A stretch of 64,000 nt of DNA, taken from Amblyomma americanum. Its lineage: Eukaryota > Arthropoda > Arachnida > Ixodida > Ixodidae. Every line of letters starts with the position of its first letter. Within the stretch, counting starts at the first letter, position 1. Below, in pieces: positions 1 to 10,462 of the stretch. The position numbers and the translations under genes were made by a program. The stretch lies in assembly GCF_052857255.1 (NCBI RefSeq), contig NC_135498.1, positions 117,404,281-117,468,280 of the forward strand, given 5' to 3'. The notes under the pieces were generated by a model. The model was not told the DNA's origin, ran no database searches, and saw nothing but the letters and a program-made list of their open reading frames with translations.

Positions 1-894
1 ATATGGCGAGCGCGGTAGCACCTTACACTGTGCCTTATCAGCGCTAAGCGAAATCACTGCCGTCCTTTTAGTTTTGCGTACTACAGCGTTTTAAGCTTAG
101 CGCTAACGTATTCCGCTGCACTGAGGCGCAGCATCCAAGTGCGAAATGCAGCTACGCACTTGCAGCTGTGCGCGTGCACGGTGTTCTAGGGGTAGCAAGC
201 GCAAATGGTGTTCGTGGTACACTGTGACGGCTTCCCACAGCGCTGTGCTTAAAACGCTGTAGTGAGCCTAATCCGGAACCGATGGCGCTGATGGCGTTTA
301 GAGCTGATAAGAAACCCTTTGCAGAGCCGCTACTGAAAAAACAAACTGGTCCCTGTCACAGCGACATTTCTACTGACGAGCGGTAATTGAAGTTTATGCT
401 GAGTTAAATTATTGTGACAAGTCCTCTGCAACGCCAAGGGGCATGGCGATAACTTCTCGCGTTCCCTCACTCACTGACCAATGAGAATTATTCACGTTGT
501 ACAGGGAGAAAACATTTTTTGATGCGAAATTTTGAGTTTCCTTTTTTTAATTTCGACCCTGTCTATTCATTTTGATTACTTTAATCTTGTGATAGCTATT
601 ATTCTTTCATTTTGGCTATTGCCTCTTCGAGAGACTTCGAAAGGAGGAATTCAGGGAGTGGGCTTTCTCCGGAATGTGCACGAGTTAGCTGTGTTCAACA
701 ATGGCTGATACTTTCTACGGTGGTCTCCTGTACCCGAGCTGGAATGAACGTACAATTGTTGCACAACCCGCAGCACTGTGTGTCCGCTGTGGCAATATTC
801 TCGTAGAAATCTCAATGCACGGAAAGGAACGAGGAACCATGACGTAGACTGAAACCATATTGCAAAATGCCATTTGGCGAAACGGGGGTAATAA
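1..894. other. no recognised gene
   Basis: Mixed-composition sequence. No open frame has a recognisable domain, and no repeat shared with the rest of the window was seen. Confidence 0.4.
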
Positions 895-1075
895 GCCGCC
901 GCACTGGCTCAGTCGTTATAGCGCTCGTCTGCTGACCCGAAAGAGGTGCGTTCGATCCTCGCCATGGCGGTCGAATTTCGATGGAGAAAAGTGGTTGAAA
1001 CTTCCGGAGCCCTTCTCTATGGCGTCCCTCATAGCCTTGGTCGCTTCGGGACGTCAAACCCGCATAAACCATAAA
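895..1075 (+). mobile_element. tRNA-derived SINE, second family
   Basis: The head has a tRNA-like A box (TGGCTCAGTCGTTATAGCGC) and a B box (GTGCGTTCGATCCTC). It is followed by a short body and a 3' end reading GGGACGTCAAACCCGCATAA. The body differs from the main SINE of this window, so it is a separate family. A minus-strand 3' fragment of the same family lies near 14.2 kb. No clear target-site duplication is visible. Confidence 0.65.
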
Positions 1076-1721
1076 GTGAGGGAACGAAACACACCTCCAT
1101 CGCCCTCCACGCCCGCGCCGCAGCGTCCGCGATGGCCTCAGCGTCAGCTGCGAACATCTGCAGTGCTAATGGCCGCAGCTCGGACCGGCCGCTGGCCGTG
1201 ATGCCGAGCGTCGCCGGACGGTCTGGCACAACTGTCGGCGACGGCTCGCTAAGTGCACTCCGGTATTCGCCGGCTCCTGCACCAGAAATGACAGTGACAG
1301 TTGGTTACTATGTCAAGAGAAAAGGCAGAGTCGGAACAGACGTCTCCTTGAGATACTCTCCGACCGACCTTTTACAGACCTTCATGACAGCTCTTGCAAA
1401 CAGTCCCTACAGCGTTCCATGAGTATAGTGGCATGTAGCGTCCCGCCAAGCCCGAAATCATGGACCTGGGCTGGCTTGTACGACCAAATAAGACAGTGTT
1501 AGTCCCTCTCTTGTCATATTCACGGTCTTAAAACCTCGCGGTTCACTGTCGGTGTGCACTTCAAGCCGACAGCTAACACCGACTGAAACCTTGGTAACTC
1601 AATGTTTTATTCAGTGTTCGTGGCGCTCTTGAGCCGCCCATGGACCACCTTTCCTTTTCTCAAAACTGAGCAGAGGTTTCTAGACCAGCGAATAAGATTA
1701 GACTGGGAATAAAACTTATTT
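1076..1721. other. no recognised gene
   Basis: Nothing recognisable on either strand. Confidence 0.35.
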
Positions 1722-1964
1722 AATGCGGCGGCAGCGTTTCGATGGGGGCGAAACGCAAAGGCGCCCGCGTGCTGTGCAATGCCAATGCATGTTAAAGATC
1801 CCCAGGTGGTATAAATTATTCCTGAGCCATCCCCTACAACATCTTCCTCTCTTCTTTCACTCCCTCCTTCATTCCTTCCCTTACAGTGCGGTTCAGGTGT
1901 CCGCCGAGATGTGAGAGAGATACTGCGCCATTTCCTCTCCCCAAAAAAACAATTTTCAAAAAAA
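1722..1964 (+). mobile_element. Ruka-like SINE, 5'-truncated
   Basis: It carries the SINE body (TTAAAGATCCCCAGGTGGT), the middle block of C/T-rich sequence and the end block ACTGCGCCATTTCC. The tRNA head is missing. It abuts the 3' tail of the CR1-like LINE on the other strand. Confidence 0.8.
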
Positions 1965-2036
1965 CAATTTCTTATTTTTTATTGGTTTATTTTTGGTTTA
2001 CAATTTCTTATTTTTTACAGGTTCATTTTTGGTTTA
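1965..2036 (-). repeat. two 36-bp tandem units, LINE 3' tail
   Basis: Two adjacent 36-bp units (1965-2000 and 2001-2036) differ at only three or four positions. Read on the minus strand they follow the 3' UTR of the CR1-like LINE and form its end. Short tandem repeats at the 3' terminus are typical of CR1-type LINEs. Confidence 0.7.
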
Positions 2037-2254
2037 CAATGTATACTTAAACCAAGGATGAGCAGGCAAAAGGCGCTATACAACACCTGACTAAGGCCTG
2101 CCCTCCTATACAAAAACAAAACAACGAGATTAAAACAAGCATTCAAAGCATTTGACAGCAACCGACTTCGAACAGAAAACGCAAGTTAAATTGGTAGTAA
2201 TATACAGAATTGCTTACCAAAAAAGAAACAAGGGTGTTTACTTATACAGCACTG

Positions 2255-3880
2255 TCACGAAAGTAGCATATCATGCACAGCTCTTTTATAACTTTGGTCA
2301 CTTCGTTTTTTCATTGCCATAGAAAGTAGCCGGGGGTAAGCATTTAGAAATCGCGGTATCACAAATGTCAACATTTGGTGGCCATAATTTGTACGGGAAA
2401 TTGAAACATGGAAATTAGCTGTTCGGAAGTTATATAGTCCATGCAATAGCTGATATGTGTTCTGAAACGTTTCTTTACTGTAGTTTATTTGATTCTTTAT
2501 GTATATAGCCAGTTTTTTGTCATACATTGTTTGTATTTTAAGTAACTTGTGTTTTCTAAAAAGCTCCCCTGTGTCTTGGCTGAGTGTTAGATTGAATATA
2601 GCCCGGATAGCCCTTTTTTGCAGCGAAAATAATTTTGCTATATTCGTAAGTGTTGTTGTTCCCCACACAAGTAGCCCGTAATGTATATAGGAGTGAACTA
2701 TAGAGTAGTGTAGCTGTAGTTTGTATCTGACAGGTAAACGCATTTGTAGTCTGTTTATTGTGCCCACTGACCGCGATAATTTACTGCGCAAATAGTCTGA
2801 CTGGTCATTCCACAGTAAGTTCTGCTCGAAAATTACTCCTAAAAATTTTATTGAATTTTCACGAAGTAGAGTTCAATTTTAAAATTTTGGTTGAGAACCT
2901 TCAGCAACGGTCTTGTTTTTGGCTCTAAATACAACATATTTAGTCTTTTTTTAACATTTAATTTCAATAGGTTAGATTTCAGCCATGAAGAAAGTTCTTG
3001 TAGCCATACGTTTGCCTCTTTTTCTAATATAGCCATACTATTTCCTGAAAAGAACACATAAGTATAATCTGCGTAAACAACATTATTCTAAGCCTGCGGT
3101 ATGTTCACTATATCGTTAATATATAGAAGGAACAGTATCGGTCCTAAAATAGAACCCTGTGGTACACCAACTACAATTTCACCTGGTGTTGATGATACTG
3201 CGTTTATTTGTGTTATTTGAAAACGATTTTTCAAATAACTGGTTAGAAGCTCGAGAGCAAGACCTCTTACCCCGTACCGTTCTAGCTTTCGAAGAAGGAT
3301 ATCGTGTTTTACCGAGTCGAAGGCTTTCCTTAAATCGAGAAAAATTCCTATTATTACTAGTCTTCTTTCTATATTATCAATTAGCTGATCCTTTATATTA
3401 AGCAAAGCAGATTCGGTTGTTTTATTCTTTTGGAAACCATATTGCTCTTTCGCAATAATTTCGTGTCGTGCCAGATAATTATGCAGGTGATTATTCATTA
3501 CATGTTCAGCAACCTCCGAAAAAGTAGAGAGTACGGAAAGCGGTCTGTAGTTGTTGAGGTTGTTGGCGTCATCGCCTTTGTGAATTACAGCTACACGAGC
3601 CACTTTCATCACGTCTGGGAACCTACCAGTGCTAAGCATGATGTTACAGATATGTGTTAAGAGGGCGGCTATAATATCTGCAACAAATTTAATTGGCCTT
3701 GTCTGGATGTCATCTATTCCCGGGACGCTATTGTTTCGGAGTGAGTTGATTATGTCTACAATCTCATTATCAGTACATTGTTCCAGGAAAATTGAATTTG
3801 TGTATCTCGTAACTTGTAGGCTCTTAACGGAATGGATCTACATTTTCATTCGCGCAAGCTGCCCCTGGGTTCGTCGTTAA
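2255..3880 (-). pseudogene. CR1-like reverse transcriptase, broken
   Basis: Polymerase of LINE-1, which would copy the element's RNA at the target site. From high to low coordinate come a region with NNSVPGIDD, then NNYRPLSVL, then motif A (FLDLRKAFDSV), motif B (GVPQGSILGPILFLLYIND) and motif C. Motif C reads YADYTYVFF instead of YADDT..., so the second catalytic aspartate is lost. A TAG precedes motif C at about 3,089. A second stop plus a frameshift near 2,800-2,850 separate the C-terminal part (2255-2791, with HYGLLVWGT). The copy cannot make an active enzyme. Confidence 0.85.
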
Positions 3881-4061
3881 CCTTACGATATTCAAATAAG
3901 AGCGCCTTCGCGAAGGCATCGTGAGCGCGTCTAAGGATATCGTGTGATTTAGACAAGCGTCGAGGGCGCGTCGAACGCCATGCTCGTTGTACATAAGTGA
4001 ACCTCGTGCTTATTTCCAGCCGTATTTTGGCATTAGTCTATAAAGAAGAGCTCTCTCTCAC

Positions 4062-4357
4062 CGCGGTGACACTGGGGCGTCTCGTGGGGCCCCTCGGAGA
4101 CTCCGTCGGTTCCTTGGCCCGGCAGATGCTCTTCGGCACTGGCGGACGACGTGGAAGGCGACGCCCGTCCGAAGGGGCTGCAGAGACACCCGGGAGCATG
4201 GCCGCGGGTGACATTGCTGCCGTTTACCACGTTCGCCGCCTTGACGGGCTCCTCCGGGCGCTCCCGGCAGTGAGATGCTTTGACCACCGCCGCCGATCGC
4301 CAGCCGACCACGAGCTCGGCCACAGCGATTGTTCCGAAGAACCGGTACCACTTTTTG
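4062..4357 (-). CDS. candidate exon B1: membrane anchor plus linker
   Basis: Candidate internal exon of about 98 codons. A splice acceptor (CGCCGCAG) lies just above 4357 and a donor (GTGAGA) just below 4062. The translation begins KKWYRFFGTIAVAELVVGW, a basic stretch and a short hydrophobic segment. It continues into a polar Ser/Thr/Pro-rich stretch with NGSNVT, a possible N-glycosylation site. The distal part (AEEHLPGQGTDGVSEGPHET) aligns with the exon at 13.3 kb (TEEDLAGHSVDAVAG), and both have one base before the first codon and one after the last. This suggests a type-II membrane protein paralog. Function is unknown. N-terminal exons of tick neprilysin-like proteases have this general layout, but no protease motif is present. 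It could be a pseudogene: the hydrophobic segment is weak. Confidence 0.4.
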
Positions 4358-4657
4358 CTGCGGCGTTCCGCACGTGGGATGGGCTGGCTGTTGATTGCGC
4401 CGTCAACGCTGGAAGCACGAGGTGCAAAAAGACTGCGCATTATGCGAGCAGGGAAAGCCGTTTTAACTGCCTCAAACTGTTCAAAGCCGGCCGTTTGAAT
4501 CAGGAATATAGGAAAGGAGGTTTTCAATGCATGAGCATTACTTGGCTCGTTCTGCTAAAACGCATTCGCCATCGGAAACCAGTAGACGAAACGCGGCATA
4601 CAGATGACGTCATCGCCCCTCTTAAAGCAATAGGCTGCCGGCGACCCACCGCCGCGT

Positions 4658-4735
4658 ATCTGAAAGCGCGATTGAAGTGTCCACTGACCCAGGGAGCCAT
4701 GAGCCTTTGTTTTGCTCAAAATCAATGGACCCTTT
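4658..4735 (+). repeat. partial copy of a dispersed repeat
   Basis: Shares AAAGCGCGATTGA, GTCCACTGACC and AGGGAGCCA in the same order with 62,160-62,405 (+) and 54,600-54,855 (-). It is the shortest of three copies. Nature unknown. Confidence 0.55.
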
Positions 4736-5104
4736 AAACCTTCTGCTGGTTTTGAGGAAACGGAAATCGACATAACTGCCTCGATTTATAGGTCGACGCC
4801 ACCACCCACTCACAACGTGGTTGAGGTGTCCACCGACCCCGTGAGCCGGTTGCACTATCTTAAGAATTGCTTACTTGCCCCCATAACTTTTTTTAGGAAA
4901 TACAAGCCTAACGTTTCCTCTTGGTGCACACCTGACCCGCATCGCGATGGAAGGGAATACTCACCATCTGCGATTTGTAAGTGCGGCGTTGCATGTCTTG
5001 GGCGAAGGCTGGAGCGGCAACAGGGACAGGTCCACGTGCGAAGTCGGGTGCGCCTGCAGTGCGTGCGACGGTTTGCACGAGGCAGGTCGTGTCAGTAAAT
5101 TCTA
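4736..5104. other. no recognised gene
   Basis: Nothing recognisable. Confidence 0.3.
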
Positions 5105-5256
5105 CGCAATCTGTGGTATCAACGCTGCGCGTGGTGCCGTTAAGATTAAAGAGGATTTGGCCCTCGTGGAAGAGCGTTTACGCAATCTGTGGTATCAACG
5201 CTGCGCGTGGTGCCGTTAAGATTAAAGAGGATTTGGCCCTCGTGGAAGAGCGTTTA
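5105..5256. repeat. perfect 76-bp tandem duplication
   Basis: Units 5105-5180 and 5181-5256 are identical by eye, starting CGCAATCTGTGGTATCAACG and ending AGAGCGTTTA. A period of 76 is not a multiple of three, so no frame reads through both copies alike. Confidence 0.95.
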
Positions 5257-5612
5257 GGAGCACGGTGTCTCGCTTTGGTTACATTAAACACCACCGCTGC
5301 CTTGGCCTAGCGGCTAAGTTAAGGGAGAGTTCTCATGCCGTAGCTACTAGGACGCTACCGGTACGCATCGTGTGATGTGCCCACGATGTAAGGCCTGTCC
5401 AGCGACGCAACGCTGCTTGCGTTGCTGCGTTCTCTGAACGAGTTTACGACGAGTTCGTAATCGCGCTATGCGTTCCTACCTGACAAGAGCGCTGGCAAAT
5501 GGCGTTCAGGTATTTGAGCGACGATTGTGGCGCTACATGATCAGAAGCAAATGCTATAGAGAACAGTCCAGTTCTGAAGCAACGATGTGGCAGGGTTTCG
5601 TCAGGATGGCAA
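5257..5612. other. no recognised gene
   Basis: Nothing recognisable. Confidence 0.3.
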
Positions 5613-5873
5613 TTAAAGGCAATTATATGCACGTACCACCACGGGTGCAGGGGGATCCGCTAGCGCCGGGCTGCGCGGGAGGCTGTCGTGGAGAACCAGC
5701 TGGGAGCCACGCTCGAGCATCGGAGGTTGAGACCGAGGTTGTGGCCGTGGCGTCGCTGTGGGTCCCGAATGCGTTATGGATGTTCCCTGGTTTTCGCTGG
5801 ACGAGTCTGAGTAGTGCGTCCTGTCGCACGGGCTCGGAAATGGGTCCACCACGGTCTCGGACGCTCTGACCAC
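5613..5873 (-). CDS. candidate exon A1: Pro/Ser-rich N-terminal segment
   Basis: An open minus-strand stretch whose translation is rich in Pro, Ser and Thr, with CDRTHYSDSSSENQG followed by PRPQPRSQPP. It aligns weakly in protein and better in DNA with the segment at 16.2-16.48 kb (GRTTRDSSSEGAFEPP). Shared DNA includes GAGTAGTGCGTCCTGT and TTCGCTGGA. It lies about 1.3 kb upstream, in the minus sense, of exon B1, in the order A then B also seen at 16.4 and 13.3 kb. That suits a cytoplasmic tail before a membrane anchor. A donor-like GTACGT lies near 5,630, but the phase with B1 was not resolved, so the edges are uncertain. Function unknown. Confidence 0.3.
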   Translation of the reverse strand: MVRASETVVDPFPSPCDRTHYSDSSSENQGTSITHSGPTATPRPQPRSQPPMLERGSQLVLHDSLPRSPALADPPAPVVVRAYNCL

Positions 5874-6186
5874 GGCTGGACGTGGCAGGCCGGATCACTG
5901 AATCGACGGCTGGCGTCGTTCTAGGCGTTAGGGCTAGCGGCTGCCGGTGATGAGAGCCCTACAAGGTACGTCCGTTTCAGGCTGCGTCAAAATCGAAAAT
6001 GGCGACCGAGCCCTATCTCAATTTTTTTAAACGTTGCCCTCTCTGCTCTCGAATCTTCGGCACGCGCGCACGGGAATCCGCGAGACATCATTGGATTGGA
6101 CACCAGGGCGTGCCTTGTAGTCAATGGCAGTGGCGCTGGCCAATGCCTTCCGAGTGTTTGCTATTGGTTGAAAATTGGAAAATTCG
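5874..6186. other. no recognised gene
   Basis: Nothing recognisable; partly GC-rich. Confidence 0.3.
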
Positions 6187-6465
6187 TTTTTTGTTGGGGG
6201 GGGGGGAGGAAATATCGCAGTATCTTTCTCACATATCGGCTGACATCTGAACCGCCCCTTAAGAGAACGGATAGAGGAGGGACTGTGAGAAATAAGGAAA
6301 AAAGAAGTGACGTAGTGGAGGGCTCCGGAATAATTTCGACCACCTCGGGATCTTTAACCTGAACTGACATCGCACAGCACACGGGCGCCTTAACGTTTCG
6401 CCTCCATCGAAACGTTGTCGCCGAGGTCGGGTTCCAAACCGGATACTCAGGATCATATATCAGAA
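6187..6465 (-). mobile_element. Ruka-like SINE, diverged
   Basis: All body blocks are present on the minus strand, with a G-homopolymer in the tail region and a decayed tRNA-like head (GGGTTCCAAACC on the plus strand). Confidence 0.8.
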
Positions 6466-6485
6466 ACCCAGCTTTGGTCTTTTGT

Positions 6486-6625
6486 CCAATGGGAGTCCTC
6501 CACTACGGCACCTCTTCTCTTATTCTCGTCCCTCCTTTTTTCCCTTCCCTTACGGCGCGGTTCAGGTGTCCGCCGATAAGTGAGAGATACTGCTCCATTT
6601 CCTTTCACCCAAAACCAATTTATTT
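6486..6625 (+). mobile_element. Ruka-like SINE, 3' fragment
   Basis: Starts inside the body at TCCTCCACTACGGCACCTC and runs to the CCAATTTATT tail. It lies back to back with the neighbouring copies. Confidence 0.8.
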
Positions 6626-6645
6626 TGCCCAATCGGCAAAGTATA

Positions 6646-6990
6646 CACCCCGCCCGGTGGCTGAATGGTTAGGGCGCTCGGCTACTGATCCGGAGTCCCC
6701 GGGTTAGAACCCGACGCGGCGGCTGCGTCTTTATGGAGGAAAAACTCTATGGCGCCCGTGTGCTGTGCGATGTCAGTGCACGTTAAAGATCCCCAGGTGG
6801 GGATCCACGACCAGGTGGTGGAAATTATTCCGGAGCCCTCCACTACGGCACCTCTTTCTTCCTTTCTTCTTTCACTCCTTCCTTTATCCCTTCCGTTGCG
6901 GCTCGGCTCAGGTGTTCAACGATATACGAGACAGATACTGCGCCATTTCCTTTCCCCCAAAACCAATTATTATTCTTATTATTATTGCAT
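6646..6990 (+). mobile_element. Ruka-like SINE, near full length
   Basis: The tRNA-like head (GGTGGCTGAATGGTTAGGGC, then GGGTTAGAACCCG), the full body and an ATT-rich tail are present. An extra block near 6,797-6,815 (GGGATCCACGACCAGGTGG) is a short local duplication of the AGGTGG region. Confidence 0.85.
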
Positions 6991-6997
6991 CTTTAGT

Positions 6998-8785
6998 AAA
7001 ACAGCGCGAACAACGTAGGACAAGATGAAGGAGGACACAGGACGGGCGCTGACTCTCAACTAAAGTTTATTAGGTAACACCTGGTGTTTATAAAGAAAAA
7101 ATCACATAGACAAAGTACATGACAATTCACACTAAAAGCGATAAAACAAGAGGCAGAGATGCATACGACGCTCAAATGCCACCAAGAAAGGCTATCTCTT
7201 TGTCACAAAGAATGACTGACGGTTTGCTGACACAACTGGCCTCTTGACTGATATAAAAGGCTTCCATTAATTCCCGCGTGGTCTGTTCACTGTGCGTATA
7301 AAGCACCTTCGTGCTACGCCAGATGGCCGCGCATTTTTTCTTTTTCTTTTTCATTACCTCACACTTTTTGCAGTGCCTGACCAATTAAGAAAGTTCCTTG
7401 TCATTTTCCAGATTATTTTTGTGCTCCTGTAACCTTTTATTTAGGCATCGTCCTGTCTGCCCAATGTACTGGGCTCCGCAGGAGAGTTAAATTTTGTACA
7501 CAACTCCTTTGCGACAAGCGACGAGCTTGTTCCTGTGCTCGGTGCCACAACCTTTCCTTTTTCTCGACCGTTCCTTCTCCCTTTGGATCGCCGGACAGAA
7601 CTGTTTTAGTTTGTTGGGAGCTGATATTGCTACATTAACCTTATATCTATTTGCCACATTTTTTAGCCCATGGGTGATACGATGTAGATAAGGAAGAATA
7701 GCAACTTTTTTCTTTTTTTCTTGTTGGTTGTTACGTGTATGCTGAGTGTCCTGCTGTTTCACCCACTTGAGCAAACGAGAGCAGGCGTCGCTTACCGTAA
7801 AACTTGGGTACCCGGCAAGCCTAATTCTGGATAGCTGAGATTGGAAACTGTCGCTGAGAGAATGGTGACAGGATTTTGTCAAGGAATTACGGAGGCAGGA
7901 ACTAATAATACCATTTTTTACAATTTTGGAATGACCTGAGTGGGAACTAAGGAGCGGTTTAGTAGATCTGGGGTTATACTTCCAGCAGACATGATCAGGA
8001 CTGAATCGCAGGCGCAAATCTAAGAACTGCAACTCTTCCTCGGAAGGTGCCTCGAAGGTGAATTCCAGCCCTGCTCCCCATTTTCTGAAAACCTTCAAAA
8101 TGTCAGCCATGCGCGTTGTTAAGCGATCGCGTTCAGTAAACACCAGGTAGTCGTCCACATACCTAACGGTCTTTAGGTGCATTCCCGATAGTTCCCTCTC
8201 GAGGTCCCTATCCACGTACATCAAAAATATTTCGCTAAGGACCGGGGCGACGCTTGACCGGATACATACTCCTGCCTTCTGTGAATACAGTTTGCCCTGC
8301 CAACCTACGACGGTCGAACACATGTAAAAACGGAGTAGCTCTAGGAAGCTTTCAACTGTCAGACCACACTTCATGACGAAGGCTAGCTCATCATTATCTT
8401 CTGTAATGCACATTTTTACACGTTTCAACAGTTAGTCATGCGGGAGGCTGTAATATAAGTCTATGACATCAATACTGAAGGCGACACGGCTTCCTAGGTT
8501 GTGATCCTTCAGAAAAGAAACAAGCGTAGCGGAATTTGGAATCCTTAATGGATCATTCAAGCACAGGGACGAAAGGTATCGTTGCAGAAAAAGTGACACA
8601 TGTTGTTGCCACGTGTTCTTCTCCGAGACGATTGCCCGAAACGGGACGTCGACCTTATGCGTTTTCGCATTGAAAAATAACTCGAGGTGAAGTTTTTTGC
8701 ACTTGCCAACCTGTGTGCACAGCCGTTCAAGGCCAAGGTTGTTGAGAAGCGTCACGGCTTGCTTCTTGGTCTTTCCTCAAAAACC
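6998..8785 (-). mobile_element. PLE-1: Penelope-like element, 5'-truncated
   Basis: Holds a Penelope-type reverse transcriptase followed by a linker and a GIY-YIG endonuclease, then a 3' end of about 170 bases that includes GTCAGCGCCCGTCCTGTGTC (minus strand). It starts directly beside the SINE tail at 6,990. At the other end it stops beside about 30 bases resembling a SINE tail (8,773-8,800). Confidence 0.85.
7172..8755 (-). pseudogene. Penelope RT with GIY-YIG endonuclease, broken
   Basis: Reverse transcriptase and nuclease of a Penelope-like element; the nuclease nicks the target and the RT primes from it. From 8755 downward: LHLELFFNAKTHK and PFRAIVSEKNTW (PLE RT), SIDVIDLYYSLPHD (motif A), then YVDDYLVF (motif C, catalytic pair intact), QFLDLRLRF, the linker VAILPYLHRITHGLKNVA, and YIGQTGRCLNKRLQEHK of the GIY-YIG domain at about 7,400-7,470. 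In-frame stops lie at 8433-8435 (after LPHD), near 7,487 just before LSCGAQYIG, and near 7,388 after KELS. All segments are in one frame, so three point changes silenced it. Confidence 0.85.
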
Positions 8786-10212
8786 AATTATATTATCATT
8801 ATAGGAAATTATCGTAGGGCAGGCGTGGTGCATCTGGTGACCTTAGCGCACAGCGGGTGCTTTTTCATGAACCGAAACTGGCTTTCGAATTGTGTGCAGC
8901 TTTTGTCAAGGGTAAAGTGCTTTAATGGTCTGCTCCTGGGCATACTCTGTGGCGGGAATCTTATACAGATAAGCCGACTGTCATTTCTGGCTCCTTATGA
9001 GCCCAAGAGTGGTATGATGTGAATTGTGTTTGATTATCCGCTCTTCCTCATTGTCTGAAGCGACGCCAAAAAAGGCGGGAAGTTGAAGAAATGGAATCGA
9101 TTTGGGAAGGAATCGTTATATTATACCGACCCATCTTGTCATGTGTGCTTTCTGGCACACTTGTGTTCGCTCTAAGGGAAGTAGGGCTCGTCCAGATTTT
9201 TTTTCGTTTGACCGACAGACGGCAGCACTTTTACTGAGCCACGCTTTTGTAGCCATTTTTTGGTTGAAAATGTCCGTCAGGTGGTTAATAACGGCTTAAG
9301 ACATTAACCTCAGTTTAAAACGAGTGTGAAGGTGGGCTGACAACTTCGCGCGGCGGCGTCCTGATCTGTGTTGTAACAGTTTATCGTATTTTATTTTTCT
9401 CGCTACACGATCTTCCACCTCAGGTATCCGCATGGTCAGCCTAGAGCCGCCTGCTACAGAGGTGAACTGTTGAATCAAATGCACGGGTAGGGCCCTTGGT
9501 CCGGGCAACCCTTCACCAGATGTAGGAGGGATGGTTTGGTTTTGGTTTTTTGGGCGGGAGGGTACGGATGGCCTGTCACTATGGGGAAGTTAAAAGTACA
9601 TGCAGAAGTATCCTGCGATGCGCGCTGCCCGCTTGGCACGGCAGTCTCAGTAACGCTTTAGTTCTGTGCTGTGCAGTGAAGTAGCAGCGTTTTCAGGCGC
9701 AGTCGTCTGGTCCCACAGAATGAGTTTGGTCATTTTCTGAAACTTCGTTTTGGTCACATTGTAACGGTTGAGAAGCACTGGTATGCCATGAGTGTGTTGA
9801 GAGTGGCTAGTAGGGTGGCTGTGCTTAGGTTCTCGTCGACGTTTAGCCAGTCATGCATTGGAGTTACCTTCGATGCATTAACCTGCGCTCGTTATCTCTT
9901 TATACTTCGACCTGGCTTCCAGGACTTGGGTTGGGCCACCCCTACGTCATCATTTTCTATGTCTGCTTTGTCAGTAGCACACAGCTCGTCTCTTGGGCCG
10001 AAAGGCAGCCTGGTCGTGCGCCCTGCTGACAGGCTGGTGAATGAACGAAGCCGAGCGTTGCGTATTATACGCAATATATTTTCGTGATACTAAGATAAAA
10101 AAATGAGAGGGGCTTGTGCTGCTGCCCCCCCCCCCTCCCCGGGCGCAGTTCTCTTCCGCCTGCGAGCCGCTGGCGACGACTCGAAGCGGAGGCACCGCGC
10201 CTCCGCGCTTAC
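8786..10212. other. no recognised gene
   Basis: No domain or window-wide repeat was recognised. Short hypothetical frames occur on both strands without support. Confidence 0.3.
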
Positions 10213-10462
10213 GACAGCCTCGACATTGCAAGCGCCGGGCCGTGGCCTATGTGGACAGGCAGAGCTGCGACTTGGAGGCCCGCCCAACAGCTCCTGGACG
10301 TCGGTAGAGACTTCAGCCCCACCAACGACCTCCACCACGACGTCGGTGGTGGATGTGGCCACCGTCGGCGGGGACGCTCTTGCGACGATGCTCCAGGACA
10401 GTAGAGGCGGCGCTGGGCTTGAGGTCACCGGTGGCGACGCTGCCGTATCGGACGCCTTGAGG
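10213..10462 (-). CDS. candidate exon C2: Thr/Ser/Val-rich segment
   Basis: A good acceptor (pyrimidine-rich tract ending TTACTTCGCAG) lies just above 10462, and a donor-like GTAAGC just below 10213. The translation is LKASDTAASPPVTSSPAPP..., then ARASPPTVATSTTDVVVEVV and GGAEVSTDVQEL. It matches the minus-strand segment at 18.84-19.0 kb (HASPPPVTTTSALLVEVAGG, DVQEV), which also follows a strong acceptor. It could be the exon after B2 (13.3 kb), or an alternative linker exon. The same DNA read on the plus strand also aligns between the two copies, but only the minus strand has matching splice signals. Function unknown. Confidence 0.35.

Larger units (their letters stand above)
1962..3890 (-). 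mobile_element. LINE-1: 5'-truncated CR1-like LINE
   Basis: About 1.9 kb of a non-LTR retrotransposon, lacking the endonuclease and everything 5' of the reverse transcriptase fingers. It holds the RT, a C-terminal extension, a 3' UTR of about 220 bases and a 36-bp tandem tail. The RT motifs and the lack of an RNase H fit the CR1/L2/Jockey group. Exact clade assignment would need a phylogeny. Confidence 0.8.

Noticed and set aside
3997..4737. 246-codon plus-strand open frame
   Set aside because: It lies opposite candidate exon B1, has no domain, and the paralog at 13.3 kb and the splice signals support the minus strand.
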